From: Adiantum capillus-veneris
Taxonomy: Eukaryota > Streptophyta > Polypodiopsida > Polypodiales > Pteridaceae
Assembly: GCA_014529385.2 (NCBI GenBank)
Contig: CM043948.1
Coordinates: 84,004,260 to 84,068,259 of the forward strand
DNA: 64,000 nucleotides
Reading direction: 5' to 3'
Made by a program: the position numbers and the translations under genes. Position 1 is the stretch's first letter, and the number at the start of each line of letters is the position of its first letter. Positions 26,325-37,097 of the stretch are shown here, piece by piece. Under the pieces are notes generated by a model, which was given only the letters and a program-made list of their open reading frames with translations, made no database searches and was not told where the DNA came from.

Positions 26325-26492
26325 TGTTGGGTTCAAGCCCTCGTTCAGTTTTGGTGTCAAGCCGTGGGAAATGCCCCAAAGGCATGCAATTAGGAGGGCA
26401 CTTTGCATGGCGACTTTTGCTATATATTGTAAGGTTTTACAAAGGAAAATAATAATAGCATACTATTATTTTTGTAAGCTTATCGAGTCTCT

Positions 26493-26529
<37 letters not shown>

Positions 26530-26610
26530 GACTCCTTCATATCTGTTGCTCTTCTCCTCACAATGGTTCTTTCCCCCTGCCTGCACCCTCCATAGGCTCC
26601 AAGCCTAGCA
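26325..26610 (+). repeat. Small LTR (286 bp), copia-like, inserted in family A gag
   Basis: It starts TGTTGGGTTC and ends CCTAGCA (imperfect TGTTGG/CCTAGCA inverted ends). It has TATATATT at about 26422 and a (TC)n stretch at about 26497-26526. One base later lies a primer site of initiator-Met type. The left target flank would be GTGAC (26320-26324). No coding follows because element C begins at 26637, so only the 5' LTR end is visible. Confidence 0.7.
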
Positions 26611-26611
26611 A

Positions 26612-26625
26612 TGGTATTAGAGCTT
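26612..26625 (+). promoter_or_regulatory. Primer binding site, initiator tRNA-Met type
   Basis: TGGTATTAGAGCTT. It differs by one base in the first 12 from the common plant retrotransposon primer site TGGTATCAGAGC. Confidence 0.65.
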
Positions 26626-26636
26626 GGGTTCATGCT

Positions 26637-27474
26637 TGTTAGCAGCGGCTAACACAAGCTACACCAATTATGTACCAAGATGTAGATGTGCTATAGTGCA
26701 CAATATTTCCTTTTCATTGTATAGGGCTTGGCCTCATGTAGGAGTTCCAAAGTTGTATGAGTCTATGCTAGAGAGCTCAACTTTATCCCATAGTTGAAGG
26801 GTTTGAGGCCCAAAGGTATAAAAGAGCCCTATGCTTAATGAGAAGTCATTCTTGGGTGAGAACTCCTCTTTGTAGAGTGGATGGTCATGAGGCTCATGGG
26901 CTTTCCATGCCCATGTAGCTCTTGATTTCTAATAATCAATTACACTTTCTTTCTTATTAGTCTTCTTTGCTTGATTATGTGGAGTGAGATTGTATTAGTG
27001 TGATGGTAGATCTCTAATACCTTTTTTGAGTTAATCTATTCTATCCACACCATTGGCCATGGTGTGTGAGGGCTATGCCTTCTTTCTCTTCATCTCTCTC
27101 TACAAGGTGCGGTTAGTGTGTGTGCATATGTAGTCATATTGAGGGGTTGTGCCGGAATGGACACACTAATGCGGAGTAGGTATGTTAATTGCATGCTTGT
27201 GTAGTTGTGATTAAGAGTTGTGAATAAGAGTGATTGATATGAGAGGTTAATTTCAACCACGTGATTGTGTGTAAATGATTAGTGTGTAGGAATGTGTTGT
27301 TGATTAGAGGAAGCCCCTTACCATGGCTTCTCTCTATGATGAGTAGAAGGATCCCTTGAATCCTCTATGTCTATACATCTTAGGCTCGTGCTTCCATGCC
27401 CTAGCCGGGTTGCCGATCCACGATTTGACAATTGTGTGGGTTGCGATTAGGTCATGCTACAATGCCTCCCTACA
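26637..27474 (+). repeat. 5' LTR of element C
   Basis: 838 bp, TGTTAGCAGCGGC ... CCTCCCTACA. Its first 165 bp match 53564-53728 with few changes. A TATA box is at 26817-26824. The preceding 5 bp (ATGCT) would be the target duplication, whose partner is outside the window. Confidence 0.85.
26817..26824 (+). promoter_or_regulatory. TATA box in LTR C
   Basis: TATAAAAG, 180 bp into the LTR, followed by GAGCCC. This is a typical U3/R promoter position. Confidence 0.65.
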
Positions 27475-27476
27475 TT

Positions 27477-27494
27477 TGGCGCCGCTACCGGGGA
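27477..27494 (+). promoter_or_regulatory. Primer binding site of element C, tRNA-Asp
   Basis: TGGCGCCGCTACCGGGGA, two bases after the LTR end. Apart from two mismatches it complements the 3' end of plant tRNA-Asp (...CCCCGGCAACGGCGCCA). Confidence 0.8.
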
Positions 27495-28588
27495 TCGATA
27501 ACCTAAGCTAGTGAGTTAGGATGTGTAGATAGAGTAATTTCACTACTAATTTTGTTGGTTTTTGAGTGTGTGTAACTCATTTTTTGGTTGTGATTTGATG
27601 ATTTTATGTAAGAAATTGATGCTAATGTTGAGTTATGAATACCCCAAACCCCCAATTCCACCCCCAATTTCACTTATTTCATGCTAACCCTTACTAATTT
27701 CGCTTCTTTCCATGCTAATTTTTACTAATTTCATGCTAATTTCTACTAATTTTGATTAACCTTTCTAACCACTAACATTTGAAGTGTAAAGTATATGAAA
27801 TCCCCTTGCAAGAGGTGGACTCATCACTCTAATCAAGTTAATTGTACCAATTTATGCCTAATTTGATGATTTTGAGTGTTTGATTTTGACCTACAAATGG
27901 TCAATTTTGGAGCCGAATTGATGGTGCACACACTTGTGTGTGCAATGATGCGACTTCGCGTTGGGCAAAGGAATAGCTTGGAGTGAATTATGATGTAAGT
28001 GCACTTACTTTCTATGTCAATTCTTGATTGATCAATGTGATTCAATGTTGCTAATTATTTTATAAAATTAGGTGTGTAACACAAATTAACCTACACTTTG
28101 CACCTAATTTGATACACTTTGAATAAAATTGATAGTCAAATTGTGACTAATGAACTTGTGTGTATCTAAAAATGTTCAATTCTCATCAAGAATTCATGTG
28201 TGTGCATAAAAATCATTGTGTGTGTGTACACACCAGAAAGGGAAAAAACTGTCAAAAATTTCAAGTGTGTGTGCACCTAATTTTTAGTGTGTGCATGCAT
28301 ATAAAGTGATGGAATTGATGATACATGAGTATGCAATCATGTAAATGATGAATATGTGAGGCTAATTCAAACATTGGATAAGCCTAATTGCCAAAAAATT
28401 GGGCAAAAATTGAGTGTGTGTGCCCATCCATGACCACTTGATTTTCAATGATTGATGGTCAATTGGGGCACGTAAATGGTTTGTGATTGTGAAATGTTCA
28501 TGAAAAGTATGTGAAATCATTAGGTATAAGCCTAAATTCATTTTCAATTGCGAAAAATTCGATCATTTGTGCTTAATTTTTGAGTGTG
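27495..28588 (+). other. Element C internal region, left part
   Basis: AT-rich non-coding DNA with many GTGTGTGTGC-type phrases in variable context. No ORF of substance. Element B is inserted at its end, in one such phrase (GAGTGTG|TGCATTG). Confidence 0.7.
28584..28588 (+). repeat. Left 5-bp target duplication of element B
   Basis: GTGTG, repeated at 47635-47639 immediately after the 3' LTR. Confidence 0.85.
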
Positions 28589-28797
28589 TGTTGAGCCAGC
28601 AGAGGATCACACCCGCATTTTTGCTCACACCCATCATTTTGTAACCATTGATTGTAATAAATGTCTTTCCGACATTAATTTTGATTTGAGCCATTCACTA
28701 AGTAACGGGACTCAATTGAGTTTCCAGTCTGTAATCCCGACGTAATTTCACCTGCTGATGTAAATAATTAGAGATGTTCTCACCTCCAAGGCTGAGG

Positions 28798-28805
28798 TAT
28801 ATAAG
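28798..28805 (+). promoter_or_regulatory. TATA box of element B 5' LTR
   Basis: TATATAAG, conserved at 46904-46911 and 53938-53945. It predicts a transcript start about 30 bp downstream, shortly before the GA tract. Confidence 0.75.
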
Positions 28806-28874
28806 CCAAAGTTTTGTAACCTAAGGGAGATTCAATTATTAATCAAAGGGAGTTTTTGAGCGCCGTGACTGTGT

Positions 28875-28909
<35 letters not shown>

Positions 28910-29029
28910 TTATCTCCTTGCTACGCGAGCTACGGGGCTGCCATTGGAGAAGCGACACCGCCATTGTGTTAGCAACGGTGAGAGCTACGCACAGATACCA
29001 AGAGTGCGCGCTATCGGCTTCTACGTGTG

Positions 29030-29035
29030 GTAAGT
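29030..29035 (+). promoter_or_regulatory. Possible 5' splice donor in LTR B
   Basis: GTG|GTAAGT, close to the plant donor consensus and lying downstream of the predicted transcript start. It could supply a spliced subgenomic RNA for the extra ORF; acceptor-like TTTTTTCACCTACATTGC..TTAG lies at about 43255-43278. This is sequence-based inference only. Confidence 0.35.
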
Positions 29036-29536
29036 TCCTACGAGCTTCGGTGTGAGTTTTCTTCCAACTCGTATGTCGGAATAGAGTGTGCAGCATATCT
29101 ATAGAACCACAACGAGTAGAGCTACACATTCGTACCATCGGGGTCAAGTTTCGGTCACCTGTAATTTTTCGGCCTGTCTTCATACGCGTTTACCGCACGG
29201 AGGGGTTATAGGTTGATTTTGCAGTTCAAGTCTTTAGGGTGTTGTTCTTACCTAGTGTATAGACTTCCCCTTGAGTTTGAGATCGATTCGATGATTCTAG
29301 ATCTTGTTTCGTATAGCATTCGTTCGTAGTACGGATTTCAGTCACTTGCGTGTTTTAGAACTTAGATTTGATTTCCTTAGTAGTGATTGTCATTAGAAGG
29401 TCGAGTAGGTGATGTGACACCCACCTAGTTGTTTCCATGCGCCTGCGGGTCAAGCTCCGTCCTCGTCTGACAAATTCTGTTGTTGGTTGAGTTCTCGCTA
29501 TTTAGCTTCCGCTAGCGGCGTAACCGCCTTAACATT

Positions 29537-29554
29537 TGGCGCCGCTGCCGGGGA
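29537..29554 (+). promoter_or_regulatory. Primer binding site of element B, tRNA-Asp
   Basis: TGGCGCCGCTGCCGGGGA, two bases after the LTR. It complements the plant tRNA-Asp 3' end with a single mismatch. Confidence 0.88.
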
Positions 29555-30964
29555 CGAGAGCCCTAAGTAGGTGACCTTAGACTAATCCTACGAGGTGAGT
29601 CGTATAAACTACTTTGTATACTTTAGTTAGAAAAGATCTAGGAGTGGTGGACTCCGAAGGTCTCGAGAGATACTAGGAAGTGGGGTATTCCTGGGTCTTC
29701 CGCGTTGACAGTATTTTTAGTTTAGCTTAGATTAGATTGTTTTTTATGGTGTTTAAGTGGTTGTGGACATAAAAAGCATTTGCTACTCCTTGTGTGGTAG
29801 TAAATCTCTTTATATTTTCAATTGCAAAAAATCCATTTTATGATTAGAAGTAGCTTAGGTAGGGCCTGATTTGATCCTGATCTAGAGCTATCAATTGGTG
29901 TTCTATTCGCTTGATGTGTTTGATTGCATGTTAGATCACTGAAAAAGTCGCTTTGGTAGTGAAATATGCAATAAACAAAGTTCAGAAAAATTTTCTGTGT
30001 AACTGATTGTTGCTGAGCACTTAAAAGAGCTTTTGGAAGAGTTCTGTGCTGAAAAACTGGAAATCTGCAACTTTAGACATCATACGCGTATGATGTCTTA
30101 GGACCTAAACAGAGATTAAAATTGAAAATTTGACATTGCCAGAGTGTTTAGAAAGGGGGTTTTACCCTAAGATCAACTTAAAACAAGAGCATTAACACTC
30201 AAAGAAACCCAAAAAAGACAAGTCGGAGTCCAAGAAACGCAAAGAATAGGAAATTTTGGATTCAAATCTTGTTTTTACATTCAAACCTGACAAAAACACT
30301 TGAAACTCAATTATAAACATTGGAGAAGGCTTAAAACCAAAAATAGTCAAAATCTGTGACAAAAGACATCATACGCGTATAATGTCTTTTGGCACTTCCA
30401 CTGCTTATTTTTGAAATCTGACCTGACAAGATTGTTACAATCACTGTTGGAAGCATAAATATCAAATTTGGACCCAAATTGATGAAAAAGACATCATACG
30501 CGTATAATGTCTTTGACCTAATTTTGGACATATTTTGATACTTTGCTAACATAGATCCATTGTAATAGCTGTCTAGAGGTTATATTTAAAGTTTCATCCC
30601 ATTTGGATCACAATTCACCCAAAAAACAAGTCAAAAGCAGAAAATTGCCAAGAAAAGCCTGAACTAGCCATAACTTGCTCAAACAGAGTTCAAACTGGAT
30701 TTTGTGAGTGAACAGAGCATAAAGAGGCCACTGAGAGTGAGCATAACCAAAATAGTCAAAATCTGTGAAAAAAGACATCATACGCGTATAATGTCTTTTT
30801 CAGCATAACAGTAACAAAATTCTCACTTGATGAAACAGAAGTTGTCCAACTGACAAGATTAAACAGTTGACCAAGTATCAGTCAGTTTGGATCAATTCTG
30901 ACCACAAAAACTTAGGGAAAACAAATTGCCGAGACGGAAAAGTTAAAGTCCTTTAGGGGAATTG
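29555..30964 (+). other. Element B untranslated leader
   Basis: 1.4 kb between primer site and gag start, without a long ORF. It carries four copies of the 24-bp palindrome in a diverged repeat background (phrases such as AATAGTCAAAATCTGTGA recur at about 30342 and 30750). RNA packaging signals are expected here, but none can be pointed to. Confidence 0.8.
30075..30796. repeat. Leader array of four 24-bp palindromes (element B)
   Basis: Half-site AGACATCATACG followed by its reverse complement. Copies are at 30075-30098 (perfect), 30364-30387, 30489-30512 and 30773-30796 (the last three each with one changed base in the right arm, GTATAATG). Start-to-start spacings are 289, 125 and 284 bp. 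The last copy begins 192 bp before the gag ATG. In the second and fourth copies flanking A and T runs extend the symmetry to about 30 bp. Such a site could bind a symmetric protein dimer or fold as an RNA hairpin. Confidence 0.95.
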
Positions 30965-33863
30965 ATGAATTTGAGATCGGGCAGGAATCTCCGGAATAAT
31001 CAACCAAAACAAGGGGAACCAGCAAGTGTCATATCAACCGAGGGAAGTGTAAACCAAAGTTGGGTGCAACCATTAGAGCCGATCTTTGAAGGAAGTGTCT
31101 CTGATACTTCTTCGGAGAGATCTTACGAGATTTTCACCGAAAACTTGGAACACTTGAACCTGAACAACAGAGAAAATATGGCAGCAGGATCATCAAACCC
31201 CTCCGCCACAATGAAGCTATTGTTCATAAAATACCAGTACGACAATGAGCAAGGTGCCAGGATCTACAAAGATGGAATGGACCGCTATTGTGTAAAGATA
31301 GAAGAGAGACCTAGTGAGTTCAAGGACTTAGTGCCTGTGAGCTATAGCGGAGATAGATATCTAGATGACGAGGGTACCATGTACTTGGTAGTCCTAAACC
31401 CTAACATTGTGGACAAGTGGGGATTGATGGGCACCAAGGCCAAAATAGATGAAGAACTCGAGGAGAAAGCACCAATAATGAACTTCCCTAATGCGAGGTT
31501 AAGAAGAGAGAATGAAACTACAAGGATCAACACTGATAACATCTATGTGGGGCTATACAAATATAATTAATGGGGAGCAAGATCTCTATTATAAATGTGA
31601 AGAACCCTACACCGGAGAGTTGACAGACAAAAAAAGACTCTATGTCTTTACCTACACAGAAGGATCGGAAGTGAAAATTGCCGCTTACGATAAGTATGGC
31701 AGGCAATACTCAACAATGGGCAAGAAAGAATTAGAAGGATATACATACTTTGGGGGACCACTACATCAGTATTATGTTACTTCTAGCTCACATAGACCAG
31801 CACCAACAAATGGAGTGCAAAACTCAATGACAACAGGAGGACAAAGAACTCAGGTTGCTGACTCTTTCAGTCAACCTTGGGACTCGAAGCTCGGACCAAT
31901 GGGATCATTACATTCCAGAGAGTCAATGGAGACGAATCGAGGTAGTGCAGTTCCAATCCCCACCTATACCACTCCAGGTCCAAGGTTTGAAGCGGAACCA
32001 TCACATTTACCTCCCAGTAGTAGATTCAGGGCAGAGGAACCGACAAGGGTAACCCATGAAGTCCATGATGCTAGAGAAAGCTTTAGCCGAGACACAGGAG
32101 CAATGAGATTGGTAGCAGATCATAGACGTATGAGACCATCTCAAGTAGCCAAGTGTATGCCAAGAAGTATGGTGGTTCAGGAGATCCGTATGCACATGTG
32201 TCACTCTTTAAGCAAGTCTTAAGAGCTGAGCAGATAACAGATTTCCATACACAATACGAGGGATTTGGTCTTACTCTAGAAGGTACTGCATTGACATGGT
32301 TTCAACCAATGAACATAGGGGGATTCCATGACATTGACCATTTGCTAAGAGAGTTTGCTGAGGAATTCTCAAAACGAGGGATTAAGCACAATACGGTCTC
32401 ACAAATATATGCTTTTAAACAGAGAGAACACGAAAAAGTGAAGGAAGCTTCACTTCGCTTCAAACAATACATTGAGAGATGTCCAGTACGTGAACGACCA
32501 CAAGATGACAGACTATCTGTTCTCTTTATTGAGGGACTGAGGAACGACACTCTCAAGAAGGACTTGCACTTGAAAGCTTGTACAAGTTTCGAGCAAGTAA
32601 CGAGAGAGGCATTGTACTTAGTGGATAATTGTACGGTTTATGGAGAGGTGTCAGCGGATACAGATTTTGCATCCAGTAGCTCCTCCTCCATAGCGAGCGA
32701 GACTACCACTAAAAAGAATGTTCAAACAACAACCATGCCAAATGTAGAGCAAATGATAGAAGATGCTCTAAAAAGGATGGCACCATATATACCAAAAACC
32801 ATTGCCAAAAACACTGAAATGGTGTGCTATTGAACAAAAATGGACAAATCATCCAACAGAGGAGTGTTATTACAACAAAGGGTATGTAAGGGAGCGCCAG
32901 TACGCACCTCCTGCTCTATTAGCACCACCTCAAGTACATCCAGTACCTCGATACCCAACGGGAAATGTACCAGGACCTATGGGGATAGAAAGACCGCAAC
33001 CGGTATTGGGACAACAACCACCTTTACCAGGAGCAAGACCAGTGGGCATTAGATATGCACCAACTTTAGAGAATCAGGAAGAATAAGCCCTAGTGCCTGT
33101 TCAAGCCTATTATGAAGAATCGGGTGCACACATGTCTCCGACAGTGTATTACCCACCAGAAGAACCAAAACAACCAGAACCATGGGGCATGATGGGGAAT
33201 GTTGGAATACCAACAATTACAAGTGCTTCTGATGAAGAGAGATACAATATGGACGCAAGAACCTTGATGTTCATAGCTCATGGAGGGTTAACAGGACAAA
33301 GACCATCCTATCCACAAAGGACGAATCAAATGGGACCAAGACCAGCACTAGGACCCTGTTACAAGTGTGGAGGTGACCATCTGATGAATGTTTGCCCACA
33401 TACGGAAATCATTAGAATTAACGCTTATTGCACTGAGTGTGGGGTTACTCACTTCATTGAGGATTGTTCAAAGAATCCAAACAAAGTGCAAAAGACGACA
33501 TTGAATATGCTAGAAACTATTCCTACCAGCAGTGGGTCTGAAAATGAAACTCTGATACCAACGCAAGTTGTTACTAGAGCTCAAGCTAAGAAAACCACTA
33601 GAGAACCTGAGAATGGAAAGTTAGCGACTGAAGTGGTTAGTCAAGGACCGCGGAGTCAGAAAAACACATGGAAAGCTAGAAAAGCACGCATGAAGTTGAG
33701 AAAAGAACGTGAAGACGCTATTCTAGCTGAGGAACTAAAGCAAACTAAAGCTAGATTAGAAAAACTTGAGAGTCAAAACGGGAAACGAGAGATGAGCCCG
33801 GAAAGAACGAAAAAAAAGAGTATCAAAGAAACAACGAGCTTAAGCTCGGGGGATCAGTGCTAG
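30965..33863 (+). pseudogene. Element B gag (frameshifted)
   Basis: The ATG at 30965 is preferred to the TTG three bases before it and gives MNLRSGRNLRNN. Compared with the intact copy in B', frame breaks lie at about 31567 (1-bp insertion making TAA), about 32160 and about 32790, and a TAA at 33084-33086 replaces CAA. Domains: Ty3 capsid-type region (KYGGSGDPYAHVSLFK to YIERCPVRERP, about 32160-32510), a Pro-rich part, two CX2CX3HX4C knuckles (CYKCGGDHLMNVC, CTECGVTHFIEDC, about 33358-33475), then a basic helical segment (KARKARMKLRKERED). Gag builds the particle and packages RNA. Confidence 0.93.
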
Positions 33864-36800
33864 TCGACAAGGTACACGAACCATTGGACGCACTGATGAG
33901 AGCTTACGAAGCTAGGTTAAAGGAACAACCAAACACAAGAACAGAGGTGGATGACATACCCAAACGCGGAATTGGAAAAGCAGAGACTTGAAATGTGCCA
34001 GAGAATGATCGAGACTGCACAAGCCTTATTAGAACCACCAAAAGAAACAATGAATTGTGGAAAGGAAAACCCAATTCAGCAAGAGACTATCGTTTCACGG
34101 GTAGCTGAAAAGACTCCCAGTGCACAAAAGCCTGAAAATACACAAAAGGATGACCGCATAGTGTTGAACACAACCGATCAGGAGATAGAGAGTTTTCATC
34201 CAGTCATACAGAGGTCTTACGGAAGAGATGAGGATTACAATGAATTTTGGAAACAAGTGAGAGAGGCAAACTTTGCAAACGAGCTAAGTTGCCAAGCTAA
34301 TCAGACAAATGGGGGAAAGGGACATCAGAATCCTCCCATAGTGGAATTTGAGGCAGGATCTCAAGTGGACTTGGATCTGCAATCTTACTGGGGAGATGGG
34401 GGCTCTGTTAGAACAATGGAGAGCAAACCTCATTCACTGAATACCTTACCTTCATACTTAGGAGAGTATGAAGCAAAATCCGAGATTAGAGCACTTCCCT
34501 CACGAAAAATCTCATCAGAAAAAGTCATGGACTCGCAAGGATTGATAGAGATTTTGTCAACACCAGTGACATGCACTATCACTCTAGCTGAGCTTTTGAG
34601 GCTAAGACCACATATGTGGACCACTGTAGGAAAATGCTTGGAGAAATTCGGGATAAAAGATCCAACATCGAGATTGCAAGAGAGCATTGAGGAGCTGAGC
34701 AAGCCACAAAAGAACGCTAAGCCTGTACCCTTAAACAAGGTCGGAGAGTATTGCGAAGGTGAAGAGGGGAATACAACCTTACCAGTTGAATTCCAAGGAG
34801 TGAACACAATGGCAATACTAGACAGCGGAGCTGGGGTAGCCATTGCTACAAAAGAAATCTGGAAAAAATGGGGGAAACCAGCAATAAGGAAGACTAGGTT
34901 GAAACTCCAATTAGCAGATGGACACATGGAGAAACCTATGGGGTTATTAGAGAAAGTTGTAGTGACTTCTTGCGGCATTGAATACGAACATACTTTTGCT
35001 ATTGTCGATTTTGGCAAGGAGAATAACTATGATATCATACTGGGAAGACCATTCATGAGACAGTTGAAAATGGTCCAGGATTGGGGCTACGATCACATAT
35101 ACCTGAGAAATATGGAAACCACTACACGTGTGAACCTGAAAGACCATAGCTACAAAGATGTGAACCGAACACCGGTAGAGGAGTTTGATTCAGCTACTTT
35201 GGCGGGATCCGAATTTCCAGCTTGGTTAGGTAAACCCAAGGAGTTATGGATGTGTGGAGCTTCGAAATGTGGAAGTCTGAAACGAGAAGAATGTGTTTTA
35301 GAAAGGGCTATCGAAGACGAAACTTATGTAAGAGAACCCTTTCCAGAGGACACGTTTGAACCATTAGAATGGACACACATTCTAGCAACCCTAGATGTTT
35401 GTGCAATTCCGGATGGTCCCACAACGAAATTTTGCGACAAGGACGGGTACGACGTGGTTCCGTATTTCATGTTGAGAACTGTACTCGAAAAAGAAACTGA
35501 AAAAAACGATACACTGGAAAAAGAAGATGAAGAAGAGGTGTTTCACGACATTCCAAATCATCCAGAGTGGGGAAATGAAGCAGACAACGAGTCAACGGAC
35601 AATTCAAGCGGAAACGAAGAAACTATAACGGATGTCCGATTTTATGATTTTCCGAACCAAACTAAACAACGCCAGAAACACTATAGAGCAAAGAAAAAAA
35701 CAAAAGGGGTTAGAACCAATCCGATGCCTAGAATAAGAGGAAAAAATCAATTCCTAATGCTAGTAAAGGCTGAAGATTGTGTTAAGGATAAGATTTCTGG
35801 AAGAATGAGAGGCAGTGATCAAAAGAGCTTACGAAAAGACAAAAGAGGCTCAAGAAATCAAGTTCAAAAGAATGGAACGAAAACTGAAACAGAAAAATCA
35901 GAAAAGAACAAGCGCAACAGAGAATACACGGAGTCCAAGTTAGAACGTAGAAACAAGTACAGAGAGCTCAAGAAAACTCTGAAGGAAGTTTGGACGACAG
36001 AAATTGAGAGTGGAGAGGACGAAAACGTCAAAATCAAGGAAAACATGGATGTTCCCTCTCACTATAGGAAATTCACAATAGAGGATAGAAAGGTGATATT
36101 AACCCCACCTATTCGAGAGAGGAAGGAGAACGAATCTTATGACGGACCGGAGGATGCAAAAAAAGTTGATTTAGCAGCTCCAGGTGAGACGCTTAGACCG
36201 GTGTACATAGCCACAGATTTGTCTCCAAGCGAGGAAGAGAGACTTTTGAGTCTTCTCAGAGAGTATAGGGATGTGTTTGCATGGTCTTATAAGGACTTAA
36301 AGGGAGTTGACCCATCGATATGCCAACACACAATCCCACTGAAACAAGACGCAAAGCCTAGCAGACAGAGACCATACACATATAATGATACGTTTGCTAA
36401 GCGAATCAAAGGAGAGATAGATAAGCTAATGGAAGCTGAATTCATATACGAGATTGAACACACTGATTGGGTATCTCCGATTGTGGTAGTACCTAAGAAG
36501 AACGGAAAACTCCGAGTGTGTGTCAACTTAAAGAAAGTGAATGCTGCAACAATCAGGGACAATTATCCCCTGCCGATAACTGATCATGTTCTAGAGCGTG
36601 TATCAGGGAAAACAAGCATACTCCTTTCTTGATGGTTTTTCAGGATATAACCAGCTAGCCATAGCACTGGAAGATCAACATAAAACAGCTTTTGCAACGG
36701 AGTGGGGAATTTATGCTTATCGGGTTATGCCTTTTGGTCTAACCAATGCTCCCGCAACCTTCCAGAGGCTGATGACGCATGCTTTCAAAGAATACTTAAG

Positions 36801-37095
36801 GCTGTTTCTCGAAATATACATGGATGACTTATGTGTACATTCTCTACTGAGAGATGAGCATCTAGAACACCTAAGAAAAGTATTTGAGAAATGTAGGACA
36901 TATCGCATTTGTCTCAATCCTGAGAAATGTGTGTTTATGGTCCGACAGGGCAGAATTCTGGGACATATTGTCTCACAAAACGGAATATCCACGGATTTAG
37001 AGAAGATAAAAGTTATAGTGGATATGCCTAGACCAACCAATGCGAAACAAGTACAGAGCTTTATGGGACATTTGGATATTATAGACGATTCATTT
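33864..37095 (+). pseudogene. Element B first protease, linker and reverse transcriptase
   Basis: Mainly one open stretch from 33951 to 36632. The retropepsin-like domain has AILDSGAGVAIATK with Asp codon 34821-34823, and IILGRPFMRQL near 35040. A long charged linker follows (35500-36050). RT runs WVSPIVVVPKKNGKLRVC, then after a 1-bp insertion near 36615 in another frame SFLDGFSGYNQLAIAL, YRVMPFGLTNAPATFQRL and IYMDDLCVHS. The catalytic YMDD is intact (36817-36828). A deletion near 37072 shifts the frame again. The protease would cut the polyprotein and RT would copy the genome. Confidence 0.93.
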
Positions 37096-37097
37096 AC

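Larger units (their letters stand above)
28589..29534 (+). repeat. 5' LTR of element B
   Basis: 946 bp, TGTTGAGCCAGC ... CGCCTTAACA. It contains a TATA box (28798-28805), a (GA)n tract (28877-28907), a strong donor-like GGTAAGT (29029-29035) and CATACGCGT (29181-29189), which is part of the element's palindrome. It is identical to the 3' LTR except for one base (within CATTcGTACC) and GA length. Confidence 0.97.

Noticed and set aside
30075-30796. CRISPR-like array (24-bp repeats with spacers)
   Set aside because: The repeats are palindromes with spacers of 100-265 bp that are themselves related, inside a plant retrotransposon leader; no cas genes.
34430-35017. Minus-strand ORF over the protease region (also 59586-60119)
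   Set aside because: Antisense shadow of the conserved protease coding; nothing recognisable.
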